Shown: in pieces, positions 45,720 through 53,774 of the stretch
Position numbering within the stretch: the stretch's first letter is position 1
How the letters are laid out: every line of letters begins with the position of its first letter
From: Actinomyces sp.
GTDB taxonomy: Bacteria > Actinomycetota > Actinomycetes > Actinomycetales > Actinomycetaceae
DNA length: 64,000 nt
Assembly: GCF_030524025.1 (NCBI RefSeq)
Contig: NZ_JAUNHI010000007.1
Span: 32,501 to 96,500, forward strand
Direction: 5' to 3'
Notes under the pieces: model-generated
What the model was told of the DNA's origin: nothing
What the model saw: only the letters and a program-made list of their open reading frames with translations
Database searches by the model: none
Made by a program: the position numbers and the translations under genes

Positions 45720-47837
45720 TCACTCGTCCTTGGCGGTGACCTGGAGCAGTGTGGCTCCGGAGGCGACCTCGCCGTCGGCGACCACCTCCACCGAGGCGAA
45801 GGTGGCGGTGTTGGTGACCAGCACGGGGGTGGTCAGGGGGTACCCGGCCTCCTCGATGACGGTGCGGTCGACCCGCACGAGCTCCTGGCCGGCCGTGACC
45901 CGGTCGCCCTGGGAGACCTTGACGTCGAAGCCCTTGCCCTCGAGGTTGACCGTGTCCAGGCCGACGTGGATGAGGATCTCGACGCCGGAGTCCAGGTTGA
46001 TGCCGAAGGCGTGCCCCGAGGCGGGTGCCACGACGACGGTGCCGTCGGCCGGGGCGGTCACGACAATCTCACCGACGGGGGTCAGTCCCGCGCCATTGCC
46101 GACCGCGCCGGAGGAGAACACCGGGTCGGCGACGTCCTCCAGGGCCATGACCTCCCCGGTCAGCGGGGCGGCGATCCGCGTGACCGTGCCGGCCACGAGT
46201 GCCGGCTTGGGCGCCGGCTCGGCGGCATGCTCAGCGGCCTGCTCAGCGGCAAGATCGGCCTCCACCTGAGCAGGGTCGGCTTCGACCGCCCCGCCGCCCG
46301 CGCCCACAGCGGCGCGCGCTTCGGCCTTCTGCTCCTTCGTGCGGTAGTCGAAGGTGAAGATGAGGAAGAACGCCGTGACGAAGGCGGCGGCGACAGCGAT
46401 GGCGTACAGGGCCATCGGCGTGAACACGGGGATCGTGAGCAGCGAGGTGAAGGCGAAGGTGTTGGTGTCGACACCGCCGCCAATGCCGATGATGAGGCCA
46501 CCGACCGCACAGCCCACGAGCATGAGCGGGTAGATGCGCTTGAAACGCAGGTGGATACCGTAGAGGGAGGGCTCGGAGATACCACCGAGCAGACCGGCGG
46601 CCAGCGCGCCGGAGGCCGTCTGGCGCATCTCCTTGTCCCGGTCCCTGATCGACAGGGCCAGCACAGCGGCGGTCGCGCCGAAGCAGGCGAAGTTCCAGGC
46701 ACCCATCGGGCCCTGGATGAAGTCGATGTTGCCCGTCTTGTCGTTGGCGATGTTGGCCAGCATGACCGCGTTGAGCGGCCAGTGCAGGCCCAGCGGCACG
46801 AGGAAGGGGTAGACCAGCGGGATGACGATGGCGAAGACGAAGGGCGCCGTGTCGTTGAGCCAGAACAGGGCGGTACCCAGGCCGGTGCCGATCCACACGC
46901 CCAGCGGGCCGATGAGGAAGGCCGTCAGCGGCATCATGATGAGGAAGGTGAGAAAGGGGACGAAGACCATCTGGACGTTGTCGGGGACGATCCGCTTGAT
47001 GGTCTTGTACAGGGGCGCCATGAGCGCCACCATCATGAGGGGCACGAAGACCTGACCGCCATAGTCGTTGAGCTGGAGCGGCAGCCCGAAGACCCGCGCC
47101 GTGCACAGCTCGGAGGCCAGCGTCTCGTTGTAGCTGCAGGTCGTCGAGGAGAACTTCATGGCCTCGGTGAACAGGCCCGAGGAGCCGGAGGCCGCGGTGT
47201 AGGCCTTGTCGCCCAGGCTCATGAAGTTGGGCGTCATGAGCGCGGCCATGATCGCCGTTCCGACCCACGGGTCGACATTGAGCTTCTTGGAGGCGTTGAA
47301 GGCCACCATGAGCGGCAGGAAGTAGAACACGGCCCGGAACATGGCGTCGACGAACACCCACGTCGGCCCCTTGGCGACGTCATCGGTGAAGGACTCGATG
47401 ACCCCGAGCGAGTAGAGGACGGCCTCCAGGGCCACGATCATCGAGGCACCGAGCAGGACCGGCAGCAGCGGGCGGAAGGAGTCGGACAGGTACTCGAAGA
47501 AGGCGTCGACCCAGGCGTTCTTGCCCCGGGCCTTGGCGCGGGCGGCGGCCTTGACGTCCGCGTCGGACTGCCCGCCGCCGGACTTCATCGCCGGCAGCTC
47601 CATGATCTGGGTGTAGACGCCCTGCACGGCGCCGCCGATGACGATCTGGTAGCGGTCGCCCGCCTGGGGCACGGCTCCCATGACGCCCGGGATCGCCTCG
47701 ACCGTGGCCTTGTCGACGACCGAGGCGTCGTTGAGCTCGAAGCGCAGCCGGGTCGCGCAGTGGGTGAGATGGATGATGTTGTCAGGGCCGCCGACGGCCT
47801 CGAGAATCGCCTCAGGGGTGGATGTTGTTGTTGCCAT
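45720..47837 (-). CDS. PTS sugar permease, EIIBCA (glucoside/sucrose family)
   Basis: 705 residues in B-C-A order. EIIB has the phospho-Cys in HCATRLRF (Cys27). EIIC (about 105-470) is a ten-helix permease with the GGISEPSLYGIHLRFKR loop. An Ala/Glu-rich linker leads to EIIA (about 560-705) with the phospho-His in HVGLDTVNLEGKGF (His624). It imports and phosphorylates a sugar using HPr phosphate. The beta-glucoside/sucrose/trehalose branch is likely; the exact sugar cannot be read. GGAAAGG lies eight bases before ATG 47837. No antiterminator or hydrolase gene is adjacent. Confidence 0.9.
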   Translation of the reverse strand: MATTTSTPEAILEAVGGPDNIIHLTHCATRLRFELNDASVVDKATVEAIPGVMGAVPQAGDRYQIVIGGAVQGVYTQIMELPAMKSGGGQSDADVKAAARAKARGKNAWVDAFFEYLSDSFRPLLPVLLGASMIVALEAVLYSLGVIESFTDDVAKGPTWVFVDAMFRAVFYFLPLMVAFNASKKLNVDPWVGTAIMAALMTPNFMSLGDKAYTAASGSSGLFTEAMKFSSTTCSYNETLASELCTARVFGLPLQLNDYGGQVFVPLMMVALMAPLYKTIKRIVPDNVQMVFVPFLTFLIMMPLTAFLIGPLGVWIGTGLGTALFWLNDTAPFVFAIVIPLVYPFLVPLGLHWPLNAVMLANIANDKTGNIDFIQGPMGAWNFACFGATAAVLALSIRDRDKEMRQTASGALAAGLLGGISEPSLYGIHLRFKRIYPLMLVGCAVGGLIIGIGGGVDTNTFAFTSLLTIPVFTPMALYAIAVAAAFVTAFFLIFTFDYRTKEQKAEARAAVGAGGGAVEADPAQVEADLAAEQAAEHAAEPAPKPALVAGTVTRIAAPLTGEVMALEDVADPVFSSGAVGNGAGLTPVGEIVVTAPADGTVVVAPASGHAFGINLDSGVEILIHVGLDTVNLEGKGFDVKVSQGDRVTAGQELVRVDRTVIEEAGYPLTTPVLVTNTATFASVEVVADGEVASGATLLQVTAKDE

Positions 47838-48175
47838 GGATGGCCTTTCCATCGGCCGCCGCGGCACCCGGCGCGGGGTGTCGAGGCGGTCAGGGTAGGG
47901 GATGAGCCCGCTGCGACGGGCTGGCCTTTGAAGGCTACCGCGAATGGTGCGCCGCCGAGGCATCTCCGCCGAACTTCGAGCGAGGCGAGCCGGGTGGCCC
48001 GAGGTGCTCCACAGGCGGGTTTCGCGCCACCCTGCGCCACCTGCGTCCACAGGGCCGGGGCGGGGCCGGGGACGGTGGTCCCACTGTGGAGGAGGTCGGT
48101 GTCTCCCATCCGGCCCGTGGCCCTCCGGCGGCGGAGGTGCCGCGCACCACCGAGCACCAGCACGAGGAGAGCCAG
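47838..48175. other. 338-bp divergent intergenic region
   Basis: Between divergent PTS and hypothetical genes. On the minus strand a TACCCT box (47892-47897) may be the PTS -10. Just upstream AGCCCG/CGGGCT (47905-47910 and 47917-47922) form a 6-bp inverted repeat that could be an operator. Nothing else stands out; no gene seen. Confidence 0.3.
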
Positions 48176-48859
48176 ATGAGCACGACCCTGCCCGCCTCCG
48201 CCCTGCCCGCCGACGCCGGGCCCACCCCGTCGTCCGGCCCGCCCGCACCGCAGGCCGACCCCGCCCCCGACCCCCGGGGAGCGGGCCCCGGCGCCGCCGA
48301 GGAGACCGAGGGGATGTACGGACCACGCGGGTGGAGCGTGCGCGCGGGCGTCTGGCACGAGCTCGCCCAGTGCCGCGACGACCTGCGCTCGACGGTCCTG
48401 CCGGCAGACTACGGCTTGGCGCCCACCGGGCTGATCGACGACGGCGTCCCGGTGGACGACTACACGCCCTTCCACGACCTGGGGCCCGCCACGGCGCGCC
48501 GTCTCCTGGACATCCTGCCCAGAGCCCAGCTCGAAGACCGCCAGAACCTCGGACCCACGCTGGGTACCCTCCTGCGCGCCTGTGCGCGGGCCGGGGGCAG
48601 GGTGCGCCTGTCGGGCTACGCCATCGGTCCCCAAAGACGCGACGAGCGCCTCAGCGTCGAGGGGCTGTGGGTCGCCGACCCCGACCTGCTCGACCACGAG
48701 CTGTGCGAGATCCACGACGAGCACTGCCACTGCCGGGAGGTCTGGGCCCTGGTGAGCCGACGCTACGACCTGGACGCCCTGGCCATGCCCGATGAGGTCA
48801 AGACCCTGCGGCGGTACTGGACCCACGGCCCGGTCGGCACCTGGCTGTGGTGGGACTGA
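48176..48859 (+). CDS. Hypothetical protein, 227 residues
   Basis: Not recognised. The first 45 residues are Ala/Pro-rich and disordered-looking; the rest is acidic and mixed (YGPRGWSVRAGVWHELAQCRDD, FHDLGPATARRLLDILP, LSGYAIGPQRRDERLS). A cluster HELCEIHDEHCHCREVW (about 181-197) places Cys and His close together and could bind a metal. The end LRRYWTHGPVGTWLWWD is unusually Trp-rich. GAGGAG precedes ATG 48176. Followed by a strong hairpin, so probably monocistronic. Confidence 0.6.
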   Translation: MSTTLPASALPADAGPTPSSGPPAPQADPAPDPRGAGPGAAEETEGMYGPRGWSVRAGVWHELAQCRDDLRSTVLPADYGLAPTGLIDDGVPVDDYTPFHDLGPATARRLLDILPRAQLEDRQNLGPTLGTLLRACARAGGRVRLSGYAIGPQRRDERLSVEGLWVADPDLLDHELCEIHDEHCHCREVWALVSRRYDLDALAMPDEVKTLRRYWTHGPVGTWLWWD

Positions 48860-48910
48860 CCGCCCGGGGCCGCGGCCGACCGGGGGGCCGCCCCGGCTGT
48901 GGCGCATCAC

Positions 48911-48949
48911 CCGCGCCGCCGCCGCCTCTGCGGGGCGGCGGCGGCGCGG
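48911..48949 (+). terminator. Strong GC hairpin after hypothetical gene
   Basis: A perfect 16-bp stem (48911-48926 with 48934-48949, GCC-rich) with a 7-nt loop, 50 bp after the stop. Its right arm occupies the place of the -35 element of the next gene's promoter. Confidence 0.6.
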
Positions 48950-48957
48950 TGTGCCCG

Positions 48958-48963
48958 TAGCAT
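48958..48963 (+). promoter_or_regulatory. -10 box of ABC-F gene
   Basis: TAGCAT ends seven bases before GTG 48971 and includes the first two bases of the ATG at 48962, so 48971 is the likely start of a leaderless mRNA. Confidence 0.55.
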
Positions 48964-48970
48964 GTCGGCC

Positions 48971-50626
48971 GTGATCAACGTCCAGGCACTGACCATGCGC
49001 ATCGGCGCACGCAGGCTCGTCGCGGAGGCCTCATTCCGTGTCGACAAGGGCATGCGGATCGGGCTGGTGGGGCGCAACGGCGCGGGGAAGACCACGATGA
49101 CCAAGCTCCTGGCGGCGGCCAGCGCCGCCCAGGGAACCGGCGCCTCTGCCGACGCCGACGAGCGGCACAGCCTGGACGCCGTCGAGCACGAGGGCCTCAT
49201 TACGGCCACCGGCTCGGTGGGCTACCTCCCCCAGGACACCAAGGTCGGCGACCTAGCCCAGGTCGCGCGCGACCGCATCCTGTCGGCCCGTGGGATCGAC
49301 GCGCTCCTTGAGCGCATCCGCCGGGCCGAGGAGCGCATCGCCTCGACCACCGGAGACGCCCAGGCCAAGGCCCTGGACCGCTACTCCCGGCTGGACCACG
49401 AGTTCACGATGGCGGGGGGTTACGCCGCCGCCTCCGAGGCCGCGCGCATCGCCGCAGCCCTGGGCCTGCCCGACCGTGTGCTCGACCAGGAGATCGGGAC
49501 GCTCTCGGGAGGTCAGCGCCGTCGCGTCGAGCTGGCCCGCGTACTGTTCCAGCAGCCCGACGCCCTGCTCCTGGACGAGCCCACCAACCACCTCGACCAC
49601 GACTCGGTCCTGTGGCTGCGCGACCACCTGCGCACCTACTCCGGCGGCTTCATCGTCATCAGCCACGACGTCGAGCTGCTGCGCGACACCGTCAACCAGG
49701 TCATGCACCTGGACGCCTCCCGCGGTGCGCTCGATGTCTACCACCTGGGCTGGGAGGCCTACCTCAAGCAGCGGGCCGACGACGAGCACCGTCGTCGCCG
49801 GGAGCGGGCCAATGCCGAGAAGAAGGCGGCGGCGCTGCGCGCCCAGGGCGAGAAGATGCGGGCCAAGGCCACCAAGGCGGTCGCCGCCCAGCAGATGCTG
49901 CGTCGGGCCGACCGTCTCCTGTCCTCGCTGGAGGACGAGCGGGCGGTCGACAAGGTCGCCCACCTGCGCTTCCCCGACCCCGCCCCCTGTGGCAGGACGC
50001 CCCTGCGGGCGGCCGGGCTGACCAAGGCCTACGGCTCCCTCGAGGTCTTCGCCGGGGTGGACCTGGCCGTCGACCGCGGCAGCAGGGTCGTGGTCCTCGG
50101 CCTCAACGGCGCGGGCAAGACGACCCTCCTGCGGCTGCTCGGGGGCGTCGAGGAGCCCGACTCCGGTGAGGTCCTGGCCGGGCACGGCCTGAGGATCGGC
50201 TACTACGCCCAGGAGCACGAGACTATCGACACCGACCGCACGGTCGTCGACAACCTGCGCTCGGCGGCCCCGCAGATGGACGACACCCAGGTGCGCTCGG
50301 TGCTCGGCTCCTTCCTGTTCTCCGGGGCCGACGCCGACAAGCCCGCGCGGGTCCTGTCAGGCGGGGAGAAGACGCGTCTGGCCCTGGCCATCCTCGTCGT
50401 GTCCAGCGCCAACGTCCTGCTGCTCGACGAGCCGACGAACAACCTCGACCCCGCCAGCCGCGAGGAGGTCCTGCGCGCCCTGGCCTCCTTCACCGGCGCC
50501 GTCGTCCTGGTCACTCACGACGTGGGGGCGGTGCGCGCCCTGTCACCCGACCGGGTGCTGCTCCTGCCCGACGGCGACGAGGACCTGTGGGGGGAGGACT
50601 ACCTCGACCTCGTGACCCTGGCCTGA
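48971..50626 (+). CDS. ABC-F family ATPase (ribosome-associated type)
   Basis: 551 residues with two ATPase domains and no membrane part. Domain 1: GRNGAGKTT, LSGGQRRRVELARVL, LLLDEPTNHLD. Domain 2: GLNGAGKTT, LSGGEKTRLALAILV, LLLDEPTNNLD. Between them lies a long Lys/Arg/Glu-rich coiled linker (about 260-330), the P-site tRNA interaction motif. ABC-F proteins act on the ribosome to regulate or rescue translation, some giving antibiotic resistance; no such phenotype can be claimed here. The start MINVQALTMRIGARRL is typical. Confidence 0.9.
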   Translation: MINVQALTMRIGARRLVAEASFRVDKGMRIGLVGRNGAGKTTMTKLLAAASAAQGTGASADADERHSLDAVEHEGLITATGSVGYLPQDTKVGDLAQVARDRILSARGIDALLERIRRAEERIASTTGDAQAKALDRYSRLDHEFTMAGGYAAASEAARIAAALGLPDRVLDQEIGTLSGGQRRRVELARVLFQQPDALLLDEPTNHLDHDSVLWLRDHLRTYSGGFIVISHDVELLRDTVNQVMHLDASRGALDVYHLGWEAYLKQRADDEHRRRRERANAEKKAAALRAQGEKMRAKATKAVAAQQMLRRADRLLSSLEDERAVDKVAHLRFPDPAPCGRTPLRAAGLTKAYGSLEVFAGVDLAVDRGSRVVVLGLNGAGKTTLLRLLGGVEEPDSGEVLAGHGLRIGYYAQEHETIDTDRTVVDNLRSAAPQMDDTQVRSVLGSFLFSGADADKPARVLSGGEKTRLALAILVVSSANVLLLDEPTNNLDPASREEVLRALASFTGAVVLVTHDVGAVRALSPDRVLLLPDGDEDLWGEDYLDLVTLA

Positions 50627-50756
50627 CCAGGAGCGACGGTGAGTGCCGTCACGCCGGGGCCCGTGGCGCGACGTCGTAGGGTGGGGGCGGAAGACGATCG
50701 CCCCTCGCGGTGTTGAGGGCCGGTGAGTCCATCCCGCCGACGCAAGGAGACTAGCC

Positions 50757-51167
50757 ATGGCACAGACGACCACTGAGACGACGCAGACCACTGAGGCGAC
50801 CGGCGCGGCCGCCGCGCCCGAGCACGAGGTGGTCCTCACCGAGCCCGCGGCCGCCAAGGTCGCCAGCCTCCTGGTCCAGGAGGGGCGTGACGACCTGCGC
50901 CTGCGGGTGGCGGTCCAGCCCGGGGGCTGCTCCGGCCTGGTCTACCAGCTCTACTTCGACGAGCGGCTCCTGGACGGCGACGCCTTGCGCTCCTTCCCGA
51001 CCGGCTCCGAGGAGCTTGCCGCCGTCGAGGTGGTTGTTGACCGGATGAGCGTGCCCTACCTGTCGGGTGCCACCATCGACTTCGCCGACACCATCGAGAA
51101 GCAGGGCTTCACCATCGACAACCCCAATGCCGCGGGCACCTGCGCATGCGGGGAGTCCTTCCACTGA
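50757..51167 (+). CDS. erpA: Iron-sulfur cluster insertion protein (A-type carrier)
   Basis: 136 residues. The HesB/IscA fold carries three conserved Cys: one in VQPGGCSGLVY and two in the C-terminal GTCACGESF. It passes iron-sulfur clusters to apoproteins. The first 25 residues are Thr/Ala-rich and likely disordered. GCAAGGAGA lies upstream. Placed between ABC-F and an FKBP lipoprotein. Confidence 0.93.
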   Translation: MAQTTTETTQTTEATGAAAAPEHEVVLTEPAAAKVASLLVQEGRDDLRLRVAVQPGGCSGLVYQLYFDERLLDGDALRSFPTGSEELAAVEVVVDRMSVPYLSGATIDFADTIEKQGFTIDNPNAAGTCACGESFH

Positions 51168-51252
51168 TTCCACTGACCTGCGCCACGCCCGTCCCGGGCC
51201 CGCCGGACCGCCCCCGGCACCTGCCCGTCACTATCAGACCCAAGGAGAACAC

Positions 51253-52227
51253 GTGCGCCGCACGCCCCTTATGGCCCTGCCCTGCCTCGTACTGAGCGCG
51301 GCCCTCGCGCTGGCGGGCTGCTCGGGATCGGGTGATGCCGCCGCGTCGGCCACCGCTTCCTCGACGGCCCAGGTCACGGCGGGCGTGGACTGCTCGGCCG
51401 AGGCCATCGAGACCGACTCGGCGGCCCTGCCCCAGGTCGCGGGCGACCCGGGCACGCAGCCGTCACTGACCTGGACTGGGCAGGCGGCTCCCGAGGCTTT
51501 GACCGTCAAGACCCTGACCGAGGGCACGGGCGCGACCATTGAGCAGCAGAGCGACGTCGTCGCCGTGTCCTACTCGGGCTGGCAGTGGGACGGCACGGAG
51601 CCCTTCGACTCCTCCTACTCCGGGGGCAGGCCGGCGGCCTTCGCCCTCAACGCCGTCATCCCCGGGTGGACCTGCGGCCTCATGGGGCACGCCGCGGGTG
51701 ACCGCCTGCTCATGTCGATCCCTGCCGACATGGCCTACGGCGATGACGCGTCGACCGATCGGCCCACGGGCACGCTCGTCTTCGTCGTCGAGGTCACCGA
51801 GGTCTTCAACTCCGAGTCGGTGGCGGCAGCCACCGCTGGCGCGATGATGGAGGGCGAGCAGGCGCTGGCCGACCGCGGCATCGCCCTCAGTGGGGACCTG
51901 GGTGCGGCGCCGACGATCTCGGTCAATGCCGGTGCCGCCGAGCCCACTGCGGTCGAGGTCATCGTCGTGGCGCGCGGGACCGGCACCCCGGTGGCCGCCG
52001 ACTCGACCCTCATCACCCATATGGCCTACATCCCGTGGGACGACTCCGAGATGCAGTCCAGCTGGGAGCTGGGGGAGGTCCAGCCCCTCGACATGACTCA
52101 GGCCACGGGCATGGAGGGACTCGTGGGCGTGCCCGCCGGCTCGCGGGTCGTCCTCCTCCAGCCGGCCAACCCCGCGACCGGCTCGTCCGCGGCCGCGTGG
52201 GTCATGGACATCGCCGCGGTGCTCTGA
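51253..52227 (+). CDS. FKBP-type peptidyl-prolyl isomerase lipoprotein
   Basis: 324 residues. Signal peptide with lipobox LAGC (Cys at about residue 23). The FKBP domain (about 90-185) contains VSYSGWQWDGTEPFDSSY, FALNAVIPGWTCGLMGHAAGDRLLMSIPADMAYG in two parts and GTLVFVVEV. A second, degenerate FKBP-like region (about 235-324: VVARGTGTPVAADSTL, MEGLVGVPAGSRVVLLQP) lacks aromatic pocket residues. It probably folds or stabilises exported proteins at the outer face of the membrane. GTG start after AAGGAGA. Confidence 0.85.
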   Translation: MRRTPLMALPCLVLSAALALAGCSGSGDAAASATASSTAQVTAGVDCSAEAIETDSAALPQVAGDPGTQPSLTWTGQAAPEALTVKTLTEGTGATIEQQSDVVAVSYSGWQWDGTEPFDSSYSGGRPAAFALNAVIPGWTCGLMGHAAGDRLLMSIPADMAYGDDASTDRPTGTLVFVVEVTEVFNSESVAAATAGAMMEGEQALADRGIALSGDLGAAPTISVNAGAAEPTAVEVIVVARGTGTPVAADSTLITHMAYIPWDDSEMQSSWELGEVQPLDMTQATGMEGLVGVPAGSRVVLLQPANPATGSSAAAWVMDIAAVL

Positions 52228-52310
52228 GCCCTCCCGGCCCTCCCGGGGCTTGCCCGGTGCCTCTATTTTACTAACCGGGCCAGGTCCTGACCCGACAGCC
52301 TCAGACGGAC

Positions 52311-52346
52311 GAGGGGCCGGGGCGGTCGCACCGCCTCCGGCCCCTC
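52311..52346. terminator. Bidirectional terminator between FKBP and sodA
   Basis: GAGGGGCCGG (52311-52320) and CCGGCCCCTC (52337-52346) pair perfectly, and the interior GGCGGT-CGC-ACCGCC pairs as well. Lies between convergent genes. Confidence 0.7.
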
Positions 52347-52383
52347 GCTCATGCGGCAGGTGGCTCCTGCCTGCGCAGAGATT

Positions 52384-53007
52384 TCAGCGCAGGATGAGCC
52401 CCTGCGTGCCGGCGACGGCCGCCGCGAGGCGCTCGGAGACGTCCTGCCAGTTGGCGATGTTCCACACGGCTGCGACGTAGTCGGCCTTGACGTTGAGGTA
52501 GTCGAGGTAGAAGGCGTGCTCCCACATGTCGACCATGAACAGCGGGATGGTGCCCACCGGCACGTTGCCCTGCTGGTCGAACAGCTGGAAGACGACGAGC
52601 TTGCCCGACAGGGAGTCGTAGGCCAGGACGGCCCAGCCCGAGCCCTGGATGCCCAGCGCCGCGGCGGCGAAGTGCTTCTTGAAGGCGGCGAAGGTGCCGA
52701 AGGAGTCCTTGATCGCGTCGGCCAGTTCGCCCTCGGGCTCGCCGCCGCCGGTGGGTGACAGGTTCTTCCAGAACACGGAGTGGTTCGTGTGGCCACCGAG
52801 GTTGAAGGCGAGGTTCTTCTCCCACAGGTTGATCGCCGCCAGGTCGTCCGCGGCGCGGGCGGCCTCGAGCTGCTCGAGGGCGGCGTTGGCTCCGGCGACA
52901 TAGGCCGCGTGGTGCCGATCGTGGTGAAGCTCCATGATCTTGGCGGAGATGTGGGGCTCCAGCGCGGCGTAGTCGTAGGGGAGCTCGGGAAGGGTGTACA
53001 CGGCCAT
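52384..53007 (-). CDS. sodA: Superoxide dismutase (Mn/Fe family)
   Basis: 207 residues. The four metal ligands are visible: His28 in [12 protein letters not shown], His in [11 protein letters not shown], and Asp plus His in [31 protein letters not shown] has the Gly-Gln pattern usual for manganese forms (Gln near the active site in the second domain), though metal choice is not certain. Cytosolic, no signal peptide. GAAAGGCAGG precedes the ATG. A GC hairpin at 53058-53082 lies in its leader. Confidence 0.95.
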   Translation of the reverse strand: MAVYTLPELPYDYAALEPHISAKIMELHHDRHHAAYVAGANAALEQLEAARAADDLAAINLWEKNLAFNLGGHTNHSVFWKNLSPTGGGEPEGELADAIKDSFGTFAAFKKHFAAAALGIQGSGWAVLAYDSLSGKLVVFQLFDQQGNVPVGTIPLFMVDMWEHAFYLDYLNVKADYVAAVWNIANWQDVSERLAAAVAGTQGLILR

Positions 53008-53211
53008 GGGCCTGCCTTTCGTGTGCGGTGAGGCCTCGGTGCGCCCCTGCTCCGTCTGCCCGGCCCGACGGCGGGGCCGGGCACCGGAACGGGTTAGGAC
53101 CGAAGTCCTGGACGTCAGTCATCGTAGGTCGTGCCGCGGTCATCGGGAACCGGGTCATCGTGCGATTACACTGACCGCTGAACGTCCATCGCCTTGTCCC
53201 GGGAGGACCGC

Positions 53212-53655
53212 ATGACCGACCAGGCCGACACTGACCGCTTCGAGATCCTCGTCTTCTCCGACGACTCCTCCGTCCGCCGTGAGGTCGTCGACGGGGTGGG
53301 GCGCCGTCCGGCCAAGGGCCTGCCCCTGGTGTCGTGGACGCACGCCGCCACGGCCGAGGGGGTGCGTCTGGCCATCAAGGACCGGGCCGAGGCGGGGCTG
53401 GCACCCTTCGACGCCCTCGTCCTGGACGCCGAGACGAAGAAGTTCGGCGGCATGGGCCTGGCCCACGAGCTGTACACCGAGCTCGATGACCGGCCGCCGG
53501 TGGTCCTGCTCACCGCCCGCCCCCAGGACCACTGGCTGGCCGCATGGTCCAAGGCGGAGGCGGTCGTCTCCCGGCCACTGGACCCCATGAGCCTCCAGGA
53601 GGCCGTCGCCGCGGCGCTCACCTCACGTCCCGGCACCGTCGTCCCCGCCGGCTGA
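53212..53655 (+). CDS. Receiver-like response regulator protein without output domain
   Basis: 147 residues. The fold order resembles a CheY-like receiver: FEILVFSDDSSVRREV (acidic patch), ALVLDAETKK (possible phospho-Asp), VVLLTARPQDHW (Thr in place of the switch residue) and VVSRPLDPMSLQEAVAAAL where the conserved Lys is replaced by Arg. The missing Lys suggests an altered or phosphorylation-independent receiver. No DNA-binding part. GGGAGGACC lies before ATG 53212; a TACACT box is at 53167-53172. Confidence 0.65.
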   Translation: MTDQADTDRFEILVFSDDSSVRREVVDGVGRRPAKGLPLVSWTHAATAEGVRLAIKDRAEAGLAPFDALVLDAETKKFGGMGLAHELYTELDDRPPVVLLTARPQDHWLAAWSKAEAVVSRPLDPMSLQEAVAAALTSRPGTVVPAG

Positions 53656-53679
53656 CCCACCCCCTCCCCGCCCTTCCCG

Positions 53680-53736
53680 CGAGATCGGGACATATGGCAC
53701 CTCGAGATCGGGACATATGGCACCCCCAGATCGCCG
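53680..53736 (+). repeat. 23-bp intergenic tandem repeat, locus 4
   Basis: Units 53680-53702 and 53703-53725 are identical except for the last base (core CGAGATCGGGACATATG, then GCACC), followed by a partial CCAGATCG. Between convergent genes. Near-identity suggests a younger duplication than locus 2. Confidence 0.9.
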
Positions 53737-53774
53737 CATCCGCGACTCATGCGGGCGGCGGGGCCCATGCGGGT

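Noticed and set aside
45666..48179. 837-codon plus-strand frame across the PTS gene
   Set aside because: Low-complexity shadow of the minus-strand EIIBCA gene; no known domain and no start signals.
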